Under the pieces are notes generated by a model, which saw nothing but the letters and a program-made list of their open reading frames with translations, was not told the DNA's origin and did no database searches. Positions 1 to 11,653 of a stretch of 64,000 nt of DNA are shown here, in pieces. The position numbers were made by a program, and so were the translations under genes. Each line of letters starts with the position of its first letter. Within the stretch, counting starts at the first letter, position 1. Origin of the DNA: Acidovorax defluvii (GTDB taxonomy: Bacteria; Pseudomonadota; Gammaproteobacteria; Burkholderiales; Burkholderiaceae_C); the NCBI GenBank assembly GCA_003268905.1, contig QLTU01000004.1:62001-126000 (forward strand), read 5' to 3'.

Positions 1-2743
1 GGGCACGGTTGAGCTCTTGCAGGCTTTGGTGGACGACGGCGCGGGGCTCTAGCTGCAAATACCGGCCGGGCTGGAAGTCCACGCGCTGCAGCGTTTCGTT
101 GAGCTGGGCCATGCGCTCTTCAATGTCGGTCACCTGCGCGGCGATGCCGTTGAGCAGGGTGTCCACGCCCTGCTGCGAGGTGTTGTTGAGGTATTCCTGA
201 AACCGCTGGCGCTTGTGCGGCAGGGCTTCTTCTTCCAGCGCTTGCAGGCGCTGCAGGTAGTGGGGCAGCGCCTCCACCTCTGGCCCATGGTCGGCCAGTG
301 CGCCCCGGTCTTCGTGCTTGGCTTTGCCCATTTGGCGCACGATGTCGGTGTGCAGGGTGTTCAGCTTTTTGCTGGCCTCGGCGGCTTTGGCTTGCACGGT
401 GGCGCTGGCGTCGCGCTCCTGGGTTTCGAGGTTGTCGCCATCCAGCGCGGGCAGGCGGTGCCCGGCGCGGGCCAGATTCGCCGCAAAGTCTGCGGCCAAG
501 TCCGCCGCCACCACGGCCCCGCCAGCGCTGCGTGCCTGGTAGGCGCTGTGCTTCTTTTGCGCGGCGGCCCGCAAGGTGTCGTCTTGCGTTTGGGCTGTTT
601 GCAGTTCGCGCAGTTGCTCCTCTGCCGCGCGGGTGTGCGCTTGCGCTGCGTCCCAGCGGTGTTTGGCCTGCGCGGTGTCTGAGCCGGGGTGCAGCAGCGC
701 CTGCAGTTGCTGCGCTTTGTGCTGCCACTGTGCCTCGGCCGCCGCCGTGTCCAGGTCGTCGTGCTGCAGCGCTTGCAGGGCGGCCCACAGTTGGCGTTGT
801 TCGTGCGCCTGGCGCTGGGCGTTCAGGGTTTGGGTCTTTTGGGCCTCTAGCGCTTGATATTCCAGCGCAAGCTGCTCTCTTTGTTGTAGCAAATGCGCGA
901 GCCGGTCGCGGTTGTCAAACCCCGTCATCCAGTCCTGGTCCAGCCGCTTTTGGTCCTGCTTGTCGAAGTGGCCCGATTGGCTGGACATCAGGCCCTGCGC
1001 CGTCATGGCGTGGGGTGTGCGCTCCAGCGTTTGCACATCGGGCACGCAGTGGCGGTCCAGGCCGTGCAGCAGGTGGCGCAGCGTGTTCAGGTGCGCGGCG
1101 GGGGTAGCGGGCTTGAGGTTGAGCTTGCGCGCAAAGCCGTCGGGCATGAACGCTGCGGGCGTGGCATCGCGCACTTCCAGCAGGCGCACATGCAAGCGGT
1201 TGTGCCGCTGGTTCACCCATTGCAGCGCGGTGTGCATTGCCGCCTGCGGCACCAAAATGCGCAGGCGGTGGCTGCCCAGTGCGCGCTCGATGGCGCCGCG
1301 CCACGCTTGTTCGGCCTGGCGCACTTCCACCAGCTCGGCAGCAAAGGGCAGGTCGGTTTCGGGCAAGCCCAGGTGCTCGGCCAGCTCGGCGCGAAAGCGC
1401 TGGAACTCCATCGGCAAGTTGGAGCCAGGGCGCTGGCGCACGGCCTCGTATTCGGCCTGGGTCTCGCGCAGGCGGGTGTGGGCGTTGTGGGCCTGGGCGA
1501 TGGCGTGTTCGGCGCTGGCCTGCAGCTCGGCCTGGCGTGCGTCGATGTGCGCCATCGCCGCCTGGGCTTGGGCCTGGTGGTGGGCGAGGTCGTTGGCACT
1601 GGCGTTGTCACCCAGCCCGAGGTTGCGCACCAGCGCTTGGTACTGGGCCAGATGGCCTTCGATGCGGGCCAGCGCTTGGCGGGCGTGGTCCATGTTCTCG
1701 CGCAGCACATCGATGTTGGCGCCACCGGCTTGCAGGTAGAGGCCATGCAAGTCCTGCTCGTGCTTGCGTGCGGTATCCACATGCTGCTGCGCGGCTTGCA
1801 ACAGTGCATCGCGCTGCGCCATCTGTGCCTGCAACTGTGCCACGCGCTGGCCCCACCATTGCACGCCCTGCGCTGCAAACCAGTGCGGTAGCTGCTGCTG
1901 CAGCGCCTGCAGGTGCGCCAGGTGCTGGGCCTGCTGCTGCTCGCGCGTGGCCAGATCGCGCAGCGGCAGCAGCGACACATACTGCGCATTGGCCAGTTCC
2001 AGGTCGGCGTGGATGGAGGCCAGCTCGGCAAAGCCATCGACCACCTTCTGCGCATCGTCAAAGGCCGAGTGGTCGTCCAGCACCAGCTCGCGAAAAATTT
2101 CGTCGATGCTGTTGAGCTGCTTGAGGCCCGCCGCCCGGTTGAGCAGCGTGAAGGCGTTGGGGCCCACTTCAAAAAAGCTGTGCAGCTTGGCCAGGTATGG
2201 GGCCTTGCTGCTGAACATCTGCAGGCCGTCGCTGTCTTTGGCCAGCCGCGTCAGGGCCTTGGCACCGCCGCTGTGCTGCTCTTCCAGCCACAGGTCCAGG
2301 CTGTGCTGCGCGCCTTGCGCAAAGAACCAGCGCTTTTGCATGTCGGCGGCCGACTGGCTGCTGCCGTCAAACCACAGCAGCGCGCCCAGCCAGACCGTCT
2401 CTTGGCCCGCCGCACCCTGGCGCACCAGCTTGGCGGCCACGCCCGTGGTGCAGCGCCCGGCGCGTGCAATGTGGTCGCCGCTGTCGTTGCCCTGGCCGCT
2501 GGCACCGCGCACATAGCTCACCAGGTCACGGTCGCTCTCGTGCCCACCGGTCGATGCCAGGTTGTAGCGCGGGCTGGCGCACAGCAGCGTCATCAGCGCA
2601 TCGACCAGCGTGGTCTTGCCGCTGCCCGTAGGGCCGATGATGGCGCTGTTGCCAGGGTCGATGGCCACCTGGTGGCGGCCCGCAAACGCCCCCCAGTGGT
2701 ACAGGTGCAGCTCTTGCAGAATGAAGGAGGCGTCGGCGCTCAT
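1..2743 (-). CDS. jetC: JetC, SMC/MukB-like ATPase of type I Wadjet (partial)
   Basis: This is the SMC-like motor of a type I Wadjet complex, which by established knowledge recognises and helps destroy small circular DNA. The frame starts at ATG 2743 and stays open to the left edge (about 914 residues, no stop seen), so the ATPase head's Walker B half lies outside. The N-terminus carries a clear Walker A (GPTGSGKTT, about residues 39-47). After it come long Ala/Gln/Leu/Glu-rich coiled-coil stretches typical of MukB-type proteins. The ATG overlaps the jetB stop (ATGA), showing a translationally coupled operon jetA-jetB-jetC. The nuclease gene jetD is expected next but would lie outside the window. 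A degenerate copy of the interspersed repeat sits in the coding sequence near 841-892. Assignment rests on the Walker A, the coiled coil and the JetA/JetB neighbours. Confidence 0.88.
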   Translation of the reverse strand, partial: MSADASFILQELHLYHWGAFAGRHQVAIDPGNSAIIGPTGSGKTTLVDALMTLLCASPRYNLASTGGHESDRDLVSYVRGASGQGNDSGDHIARAGRCTTGVAAKLVRQGAAGQETVWLGALLWFDGSSQSAADMQKRWFFAQGAQHSLDLWLEEQHSGGAKALTRLAKDSDGLQMFSSKAPYLAKLHSFFEVGPNAFTLLNRAAGLKQLNSIDEIFRELVLDDHSAFDDAQKVVDGFAELASIHADLELANAQYVSLLPLRDLATREQQQAQHLAHLQALQQQLPHWFAAQGVQWWGQRVAQLQAQMAQRDALLQAAQQHVDTARKHEQDLHGLYLQAGGANIDVLRENMDHARQALARIEGHLAQYQALVRNLGLGDNASANDLAHHQAQAQAAMAHIDARQAELQASAEHAIAQAHNAHTRLRETQAEYEAVRQRPGSNLPMEFQRFRAELAEHLGLPETDLPFAAELVEVRQAEQAWRGAIERALGSHRLRILVPQAAMHTALQWVNQRHNRLHVRLLEVRDATPAAFMPDGFARKLNLKPATPAAHLNTLRHLLHGLDRHCVPDVQTLERTPHAMTAQGLMSSQSGHFDKQDQKRLDQDWMTGFDNRDRLAHLLQQREQLALEYQALEAQKTQTLNAQRQAHEQRQLWAALQALQHDDLDTAAAEAQWQHKAQQLQALLHPGSDTAQAKHRWDAAQAHTRAAEEQLRELQTAQTQDDTLRAAAQKKHSAYQARSAGGAVVAADLAADFAANLARAGHRLPALDGDNLETQERDASATVQAKAAEASKKLNTLHTDIVRQMGKAKHEDRGALADHGPEVEALPHYLQRLQALEEEALPHKRQRFQEYLNNTSQQGVDTLLNGIAAQVTDIEERMAQLNETLQRVDFQPGRYLQLEPRAVVHQSLQELNRA
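841..892. repeat. degenerate interspersed repeat inside jetC, copy N
   Basis: GGGCCTCTAGCGCTTGATAT, TCCAGCGCAAGCTGCTCTCT, then TTGTTGTAGC. The spacing matches the family, but bases are diverged. It is translated as part of the JetC coiled coil. Confidence 0.45.
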
Positions 2744-3510
2744 GGTGTGCCCTCTGGCCTGGCTGTACTGCCTTGTGCACCGCCTTTTTCAGCCACCTCG
2801 CGCAGGCGCAGCAGCAGCGTTTGCAGGTTCTCGGGGTTGAGCAGGTGCACGATCATGGGGCGGATGGTGATGCAGTCTTGCGCATCCACCTCGGTCACCA
2901 TGCCGTGTGTGCGCAGGTTCTCCAGCAACTGGAGCAGGCGCTTGCGCTCTTGCATGTCGCTGCCCGTGCTACCCAGGTAGGTTTCGAGCTGCGGCAACAG
3001 GCTGTCCACCGTCACGCGCACCACCGCGCCCGTGCCGCTTTCTTGCTCGCGCTGCAAAAACTCGCGCCGCAACAGGGCCAGCAGCAGCGATTGCTCCAGC
3101 GTCAGCCGCTGGCGCTTCATCAGCGGGTGTGTCCAGTCGTCCTGCTCGCTCTCGTCGGTGTCGTCGCCTGCGTAGCCGGGCACCACGGCCAAAAAGGCCA
3201 GGCCGCGCACGTCGTCTACCAGCACGCGCAAGTCCAGCGGCTCCAGCAGCGCATCGAGCAGCGTGGTGTGCGCCGCAATCAGCTGGAACAGCTTGGGCTT
3301 GGTGGCCGATTCGATCCAGCCGTGTGCCAGCAAAAACTGTAGCGCCTGGCGCACGTTGGGCGGGGTTTTTGAAGCGTTTTGTGCCGAAAAGGCGCTTTCA
3401 GCCAGCGCGGGCAGCTCCTCTTTTGATAGTGACTGCGGCGGCTCAACACCTGCGGCCTGGGCGGCCATGCGGTCAAAAATATCCGGCTCTTGTGCTTGTC
3501 CTTGCGCCAT
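2740..3510 (-). CDS. jetB: JetB, MukE-like (DUF4194) Wadjet subunit
   Basis: A 256-residue DUF4194-type protein, the kite/MukE-like subunit that links the JetA kleisin to the JetC motor. The core shows the expected winged-helix-like stretches (for example RQRLTLEQSLLLALLRREF, and the repeated leucine pattern around LLPQLETYLG). I chose ATG 3510 because it overlaps the jetA stop in the string TGATG; an in-frame ATG at 3522 is an alternative. Its TGA overlaps the jetC start. The N-terminal 40 residues are Ala/Gln/Glu-rich and probably disordered. Family recognition is from sequence pattern plus operon order, both consistent with type I Wadjet. Confidence 0.87.
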   Translation of the reverse strand: MAQGQAQEPDIFDRMAAQAAGVEPPQSLSKEELPALAESAFSAQNASKTPPNVRQALQFLLAHGWIESATKPKLFQLIAAHTTLLDALLEPLDLRVLVDDVRGLAFLAVVPGYAGDDTDESEQDDWTHPLMKRQRLTLEQSLLLALLRREFLQREQESGTGAVVRVTVDSLLPQLETYLGSTGSDMQERKRLLQLLENLRTHGMVTEVDAQDCITIRPMIVHLLNPENLQTLLLRLREVAEKGGAQGSTARPEGTP

Positions 3511-5006
3511 CACAGCTCCCATTGCCTGTGCGCCAGTTGCGCGCCATCCAGCGCCACCTGCGGCACCGTAAAGCGCCAGTGCGCGTCGCCATCCTGGGTG
3601 TCGATGTGCTCTTCGCCCAGCTGCAGCGCCACCCCCGCTTCGCGGGCCATGGCCAGCCACAGCGCAAAGGTTTCCAGGTCGTGCTCGCCCGGTGGCAGCG
3701 CAGCGGCCAGCTCGGCCAAGGTCATGGGCTGGCCTCGGTCTGCCAGCGTTTGCAAAGTGCGCTGCACCAGCGCATCGCGGTCCAGCCCCTCAAAGGCCTG
3801 CCAAAACTCGCCGTCCATCTGGCCCAGGTCGGTGTATTGGGTGGTGAGCAGCAGCGCGGCCTGCGCGCCGCCGTCCAGCGACTTGGTGCGCAGCCGTTCG
3901 ACCAACGGCACGCTGCCCAGGGCCACGCCCAGCGGCGGCAGTGGCGCGCTCTGGCGGCGCACGGCCTGGCGCTGCCAGTCGATGCGCAGGGCCTGCTCCA
4001 GCACATCGTTGAGCAACTGGCCCACGCGCTGGTTCTCGGCGGCCTGGCCGGTCTTCATGAACTGGCTCACCTCGCGCTCGCTGCGCGCCCGCACGGCCTG
4101 CACCACCTTGGCTTCTTTGATGAGCTGCTGCACCAACAGGCGCAGCGTGCTGTGTTGCAGGCCATCCAGCGCCTTGCCCGCAGCCGGGTGCGCCAGAATT
4201 TGGCGAATGCGTTGGCGCATCTCGGTCAGCTCGGTTTGCTGGGACAGTTGCTGGTGAAAGCTGTCGAACACGCGGCCCTCTTGCGTGTTGAGCAAGTTGG
4301 CGTGGCCATCAAGCAACTGGTCCATCACCGCGCCCCGGTGGTGGCGGGCGCTGATGATGGCCTCGCGCAGCGCCCGGTCGGCCTCGCGCCACGAATCCTC
4401 CACCCGCCGAAAGTCCGCCCGCAGGCTGACCGACAGCGCATACACCTCGCGAATGCCTTCCACGGCCTGCTCGGGCGTGAGCTCTGCGATGCGGCCCGCC
4501 TGCACATCATCGAGCTGTTGCTGCAGGTCGGCAATGCGGCGCTGCAAATGCTCGGTGCGGCTTTGCGGGTCGGGGTTGAGTGCGGCGGCCAGGTTGTCGA
4601 TCTCGCGCTGCACCACCGCCAGGCGCGACGCGGTGGAGGTCATCATCCGCCCATCGAGCTGCGCAATGAAGCGCAGCGCGGTCTTGAGCGCATCGGTCTC
4701 AAACACCCGCCCCTCACGCTCTACCACCAGCCCGCGCCGTATCCACTCGCGCACCTCGCGCCGGGCCTGGCTCAGGGTGTCGTCGCTGTCGATCTCAAAG
4801 TCCACCTCGTTGGCATGCACGGCCAGCATGTCGGCCAGCGCCTGCACGGCCGCATCGAACGGCACGCCATCGCGCTGGTGCTCGAACAACGCATCCAGAC
4901 AGCTCAACACCAGCGGTGCCCGCCGAGAAGCCAGCAACACCCAGGCCGGGTGCTGCTGGCGGGCGGCGATGTATTTGTGGGTGCGCTGCTGGTTGAGGGT
5001 GGCCAT
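3510..5006 (-). CDS. jetA: JetA, kleisin-like (DUF3375) Wadjet subunit
   Basis: A 498-residue DUF3375 protein, the MukF-like kleisin of type I Wadjet. It opens with a Comamonadaceae-type DUF3375 start (ATLNQQRTHKYIAARQQHPAW), followed by a winged-helix region and central helical segments with heptad character (residues about 135-250). The C-terminus contains the motif LALREAGV-like (LAMAREAGVALQLGEEHIDT). Its gene is the first of the jet genes, only 28 bp downstream of the DUF4143 ATPase gene, so the four may be cotranscribed. No strong Shine-Dalgarno precedes ATG 5006, which fits translation coupled to the upstream gene. The identification as Wadjet comes from the DUF3375-DUF4194-SMC order. 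Confidence 0.9.
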   Translation of the reverse strand: MATLNQQRTHKYIAARQQHPAWVLLASRRAPLVLSCLDALFEHQRDGVPFDAAVQALADMLAVHANEVDFEIDSDDTLSQARREVREWIRRGLVVEREGRVFETDALKTALRFIAQLDGRMMTSTASRLAVVQREIDNLAAALNPDPQSRTEHLQRRIADLQQQLDDVQAGRIAELTPEQAVEGIREVYALSVSLRADFRRVEDSWREADRALREAIISARHHRGAVMDQLLDGHANLLNTQEGRVFDSFHQQLSQQTELTEMRQRIRQILAHPAAGKALDGLQHSTLRLLVQQLIKEAKVVQAVRARSEREVSQFMKTGQAAENQRVGQLLNDVLEQALRIDWQRQAVRRQSAPLPPLGVALGSVPLVERLRTKSLDGGAQAALLLTTQYTDLGQMDGEFWQAFEGLDRDALVQRTLQTLADRGQPMTLAELAAALPPGEHDLETFALWLAMAREAGVALQLGEEHIDTQDGDAHWRFTVPQVALDGAQLAHRQWEL

Positions 5007-5034
5007 GGCGAGGGTGAGTGCGGGGCAGCCGCTC

Positions 5035-6189
5035 TTACGGTAACAGGGCCGTCAACGGCACTGCTTCCACCTGCTGTGCCAGTGCATACCGGTGCTGCCC
5101 TGGATAGACCACATACAGTGCATCCAGTTGCAGGTCTTCCATGGCGATGCGCATGCTGGGCGTGAGCTTGGGCGCGTCGCTGCGCTTGAACTCCACGCCC
5201 ACGCGCCGCCCGTCTTTGAACAGCAGCAGGTCCAGCTCTGCGCCTTGGTGGGTTGCCCAGAAATAGGCTTCGTCGGGCTGTGCGATGCGCAGAACCTGCT
5301 CCAGCGCAAACCCTTCCCAACTGGCGCCGCTGAGCGGGTGCACCAGCAGTTGCGGCAGGCTTCGGATGCCCAGCAGCGCATGCAGCAAGCCGGTGTCGCG
5401 GAAATAGATCTTGGGTGCCTTGACCTGCCGTTTGGCCAGGTTCGCATGCCACGGCTGCAACTGGCGAACCATGAAGGTCTGCGTGAGATAGTCCAGATAC
5501 CGTCGCACGGTGGGTTCGGTGATGCCCAATGACCGCGCCGGCTCGGCGGCGTTCCACGTCTGTCCGTGGTAGTGGGCCAGCATCTGCCAAAAGCGCGTCA
5601 TCAGTGGTGCGGGTGCGTTCATGCCAAGCAGCGGCAGGTCGCTGCTGACATGGCGCTGAATGGCAGCGGTGCGCCACTGGGTGCTCACTGCATCGTCAGG
5701 TGCCAGGTAGGCGGCAGGGAACCCACCGCGCAGCCAGAGTTGTTGCACCGTGTGGGCATCCGTGCCCGTTTCGCCAATATCAAAGCCGCTCACTTCCAGC
5801 GTCACCGCGCGGCCCAGCAGCGATTCGCTCTTGTGCATTACGCGGGGCGAGGCGCTTCCCAGCAAAAGGTATTGGCCGTTTTGGTGCATCTGCCCGGGCC
5901 GGTCCATCAGCACACGCAGCGTCTCCGGCAATGCGGGCAGGTGCTGGACCTCGTCAATCACCACCAGGCCTTGCAGACCTGCCAGCGTGGTCATGGGGTC
6001 CGTCAGCCGTTGGCGCGAGACGGGGTCTTCAAGATCGAAGTAATGAGGGCTGGTGACGTCGATGAAGTGGCGCGCCAGCGTGGTTTTGCCCACTTGCCGG
6101 GGTCCTACCAGTTCCACTGCACGAAAGGATGCGAGCAGCCGCGCGAGCTGGTCAATGAGATGGCGGCGTTCGATCAACATGAGCGCCAT
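5035..6189 (-). CDS. AAA ATPase with C-terminal DUF4143 domain
   Basis: A 384-residue P-loop ATPase: Walker A GPRQVGKTT near residues 29-37, Walker B VVIDEVQHLP near 75-84, a sensor-like LLLGSASP, then a winged-helix segment and the C-terminal DUF4143 domain ending in a nuclease-like core (ELDLLLFKDGRRVGVEFKRSD). Members of this family are widespread, and their cellular role is poorly defined. The longest frame begins at ATG 6222 inside a perfect inverted repeat; I prefer ATG 6189 (MALMLIERRHLI), with 6180 also possible, because family N-termini begin close to the ERRHLI-like stretch. It lies between gyrB and jetA on the same strand, 28 bp before jetA. Whether it takes part in the Wadjet system is inference. 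Confidence 0.85.
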   Translation of the reverse strand: MALMLIERRHLIDQLARLLASFRAVELVGPRQVGKTTLARHFIDVTSPHYFDLEDPVSRQRLTDPMTTLAGLQGLVVIDEVQHLPALPETLRVLMDRPGQMHQNGQYLLLGSASPRVMHKSESLLGRAVTLEVSGFDIGETGTDAHTVQQLWLRGGFPAAYLAPDDAVSTQWRTAAIQRHVSSDLPLLGMNAPAPLMTRFWQMLAHYHGQTWNAAEPARSLGITEPTVRRYLDYLTQTFMVRQLQPWHANLAKRQVKAPKIYFRDTGLLHALLGIRSLPQLLVHPLSGASWEGFALEQVLRIAQPDEAYFWATHQGAELDLLLFKDGRRVGVEFKRSDAPKLTPSMRIAMEDLQLDALYVVYPGQHRYALAQQVEAVPLTALLP

Positions 6190-6200
6190 GCTACCAAACA

Positions 6201-6237
6201 CCATGAAAATCGAAAACGCCATTTTCGATTTTCATGG
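6201..6237. promoter_or_regulatory. perfect 16-bp inverted repeat before the DUF4143 ATPase gene
   Basis: CCATGAAAATCGAAAA is followed after 5 nt (CGCCA) by its exact reverse complement. It fills most of the gap between the gyrB stop and the ATPase start. There is no T-run beyond it on the minus strand, so it does not look like an intrinsic terminator. An operator or an mRNA leader hairpin is more likely. Confidence 0.6.
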
Positions 6238-6249
6238 CAAATCACCTTG

Positions 6250-8970
<2,721 letters not shown>

Positions 8971-8991
8971 TGTTCTGGTGGCTGTGCTGCG

Positions 8992-10110
8992 TCAGATGCG
9001 CATGGGCATGACGACGTACTTGAAGGTGCTGTTGTCGGGAATGGTCAGCAATGCCGAGCTGTTGCCGTCCGACAGCTCAACCTTCACCATGTCCTGGCTC
9101 ATGTTGGCCAGGGCGTCGATGAGATAGGTGACGTTGAAACCGATCTCGATAGTGTCACCGCCGTAGTCGATGTCGAGCTCGTCCACGGCCTCCTCCTGCT
9201 CGGCGTTGTTGCTGGCCACGCGCAGGGTGCCGGGCTCCAGGTTCAGGCGCACGCCCTTGAACTTGTCGCTGGTCATGATGGCGGTGCGCTGCAGGCTGGC
9301 CAGCAGCGGCGCGCGGCCCAGGGTCACGCTGTTGGTGTGGTTGCGCGGGATCACGCGGTTGTAGTCGGGGAACTTGCCCTCGACCAGCTTGGTGACAAAC
9401 TCCATGCCACCAAACGTGAACTTGGCCTGGTTGTTGGCAAACTGCATTTCGATGTGGGGCTGGTTGTCGCCACCCGCATCAGACAGCAGGCGCTGCAGCT
9501 CGATCACCGTCTTGCGCGGCAAAATCACCTCTTGCTTGGGCACTTCCACATCCAGTGTGGCGCTGGCAAAGGCCAAGCGGTGGCCGTCGGTGGCCACCAG
9601 GCTCAGTTGCTTGCCTTCGGCGACAAACAAGATGCCGTTGAGGTAATAGCGGATGTCCTGCACCGCCATGGCAAACGACACCTGGCCCAGCAGGTCTTTG
9701 AGCGTCTTTTGCGGCACGCTGAACACGGGGCCAAAAGCCGCCGACTCCTGCACCAGCGGAAAATCTTCAGCCGGCAGCGTCTGCAGCGTGAAGCGGCTTT
9801 TGCCGCCCTTCAAGATGAGCTTGGACTGGGCCGATTCCAGGCTCACCGTCTGGTCGCCGGGCATGGTGCGCAGGATGTCGATGAGCTTGCGTGCGCCCAC
9901 CGTGGTGGTGAAGTCACCGGTGTCGCCACCCAGCTCGGCGGTGGTGCGGATCTGGATTTCGAGGTCGCTGGTCGTCAGCTGCAGGGCATTGCCCGTCTTG
10001 CGGATCAGCACATTGGCCAGGATGGGCAGGGTGTGCCGGCGTTCAACAATGCCGGAGACCGATTGCAGAACCGCGAGAACCTTGTCTTGTGTTGCCTTCA
10101 GGACGATCAT
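8992..10110 (-). CDS. dnaN: DNA polymerase III beta sliding clamp
   Basis: A 372-residue beta clamp, which forms the dimeric ring tethering DNA polymerase III to the template. The start is taken at ATG 10110 (MIVLKATQDKVLAVLQSVSG), the canonical N-terminus; the longer frame to 10179 is non-coding leader. Three repeated clamp folds are visible, with ERRHTLPILANVLI near residue 22, ATDGHRLA near 175 and the C-terminal YVVMPMRI typical of the family (the C-terminal M-P-M-R pattern lines the partner-binding pocket). It sits between dnaA and gyrB on the same strand, the standard origin-proximal order. Confidence 0.98.
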   Translation of the reverse strand: MIVLKATQDKVLAVLQSVSGIVERRHTLPILANVLIRKTGNALQLTTSDLEIQIRTTAELGGDTGDFTTTVGARKLIDILRTMPGDQTVSLESAQSKLILKGGKSRFTLQTLPAEDFPLVQESAAFGPVFSVPQKTLKDLLGQVSFAMAVQDIRYYLNGILFVAEGKQLSLVATDGHRLAFASATLDVEVPKQEVILPRKTVIELQRLLSDAGGDNQPHIEMQFANNQAKFTFGGMEFVTKLVEGKFPDYNRVIPRNHTNSVTLGRAPLLASLQRTAIMTSDKFKGVRLNLEPGTLRVASNNAEQEEAVDELDIDYGGDTIEIGFNVTYLIDALANMSQDMVKVELSDGNSSALLTIPDNSTFKYVVMPMRI

Positions 10111-10237
10111 GTCAACCTCTTGTGGTTTTTGGAACGGTGCGTGGACAGCAGCACAGGTTGTGCCTCCTCCCTGCCGCATAAACCGCCATTTTGCCCGTTA
10201 ACCGGGGCGCTTCCGTTGGGGGCTTGCACCACCTGCA

Positions 10238-11653
10238 TCAACCCTTGAGTGTTTGCTCCAGCACATGCAGCTGCTGGTTCAGTTCGGTGAGTTGCTGACG
10301 CTCGCCAGAAATCTTGCGCACGGCATGCAGCACCGTGGTGTGGTCGCGCCCGCCAAACAATTCTCCGATTTCCGGAAGACTCTTTTGCGTCAGCTCCTTG
10401 GCCAGGTACATGGCAATCTGGCGCGGGCGGGCAATGCTGGCCGGGCGCTTCTTGCTGTACATGTCGGCGACCTTGATTTTGTAATAGTCGGCCACCGTCT
10501 TCTGGATGTTTTCCACACTGATCTGCCGGTTCTGGATGGACAGCAGATCGCGCAGCGCCTCGCGGGCCAGCTGGATGGAGATTTCCTTTTGGTTGAAGCG
10601 TGAATAGGCCAGGATCTTGCGCAGCGCGCCTTCGAGTTCGCGCACGTTGGAGCGCACGTTCTTGGCCACGAAAAATGCCACTTCCTCGGGCATTTCGGTG
10701 CTTTCAGCGCGCGCCTTGTTGATCAAAATGGCCACGCGCATCTCCAGCTCGGGCGGCTCGATGGCTACCGTAAGGCCCGAATCAAAGCGCGAAACCAGCC
10801 GCTCGTGGATGTTGGCCAGACCCTTGGGATAAGTGTCCGACGTCATTACGATATGGCTCTTTTTGGCCAGCAGGGCTTCGAACGCATTGAAGAATTCTTC
10901 CTGCGTTCGGTCCTTGTTGGCAAAAAATTGCACATCGTCGATCAACAGCAGATCGAGCGAGTGGTAGCGCTCCTTGAACTCGTCAAAAGTGCGGCGCTGG
11001 TAGGCCTTAACCACATCCGACACAAACTGCTCGGCGTGGATGTAGAGAACTTTGGAATCTGGGCGGTCGGCCAGCAGCTTGTTGCCCACGGCATGCACCA
11101 GGTGGGTTTTGCCCAAGCCCACACCGCCATAGATGAAAAGCGGGTTGTACAGGTGCCCGGGCATGCCCGCCACGTGCATGGCCGCCGAGCGCGCCATGCG
11201 GTTGGCCGTGCCCTCCACCAGGGTCTCGAACGTCAGCGCCGGATTGAGCCGGGTGCGAAAGGCGCCGGCAGGGGCTTCGTCGCTGCTGTGGTTCTGTGCG
11301 TCAGAAGGGGCGGTGGGTTGGGTGGTTGCGGGCCGGATGTAAGTGCGCGCAACGGATTCACGCTGAGCAAGCGCTAACTCCAGCGTAACGGATTGCCCGT
11401 AAATCGACTCCAGCAGGGCGGCAATGCGGCCCGCGTATTGGGCACGAATCCAGTCGAGCTTGAAACGGTTGCCAACCAGCAGCGTGACCTTGGAAAAATC
11501 TTCGGCTACCTGCGCTATCAGGGGCTTGATCCAGGTGTTGAATTGTTGCTCTGGCAGGTCTTGGGCGAGCTGCTCTACGCAGGCCTGCCAAAGGCCCTGG
11601 CCGGCGTCAGCGCCGGGCTGGCCCACGGGGCTGCGATGGGATTCCTCTGTCAT
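10238..11653 (-). CDS. dnaA: chromosomal replication initiator DnaA
   Basis: A 471-residue DnaA, the AAA+ initiator that binds DnaA boxes at oriC and opens the duplex. It has an N-terminal DnaB-interaction domain, a Pro/Ala-rich linker (about residues 95-125), then the AAA+ core with Walker [10 protein letters not shown] and Walker [11 protein letters not shown], and the C-terminal DNA-binding domain with the signature [18 protein letters not shown] 11653 (MTEESHRSP) is preferred. ATG 11665 is four codons upstream and equally possible. Two DnaA-box-like sequences lie just upstream, consistent with autoregulation and with oriC being adjacent. Confidence 0.98.
   Translation of the reverse strand: MTEESHRSPVGQPGADAGQGLWQACVEQLAQDLPEQQFNTWIKPLIAQVAEDFSKVTLLVGNRFKLDWIRAQYAGRIAALLESIYGQSVTLELALAQRESVARTYIRPATTQPTAPSDAQNHSSDEAPAGAFRTRLNPALTFETLVEGTANRMARSAAMHVAGMPGHLYNPLFIYGGVGLGKTHLVHAVGNKLLADRPDSKVLYIHAEQFVSDVVKAYQRRTFDEFKERYHSLDLLLIDDVQFFANKDRTQEEFFNAFEALLAKKSHIVMTSDTYPKGLANIHERLVSRFDSGLTVAIEPPELEMRVAILINKARAESTEMPEEVAFFVAKNVRSNVRELEGALRKILAYSRFNQKEISIQLAREALRDLLSIQNRQISVENIQKTVADYYKIKVADMYSKKRPASIARPRQIAMYLAKELTQKSLPEIGELFGGRDHTTVLHAVRKISGERQQLTELNQQLHVLEQTLKG

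Noticed and set aside
3361-3430. Possible repeat copy inside jetB
   Set aside because: Only scattered identities (GCGCTT, GCAGCT, GATAG); below what chance at this GC content could give.
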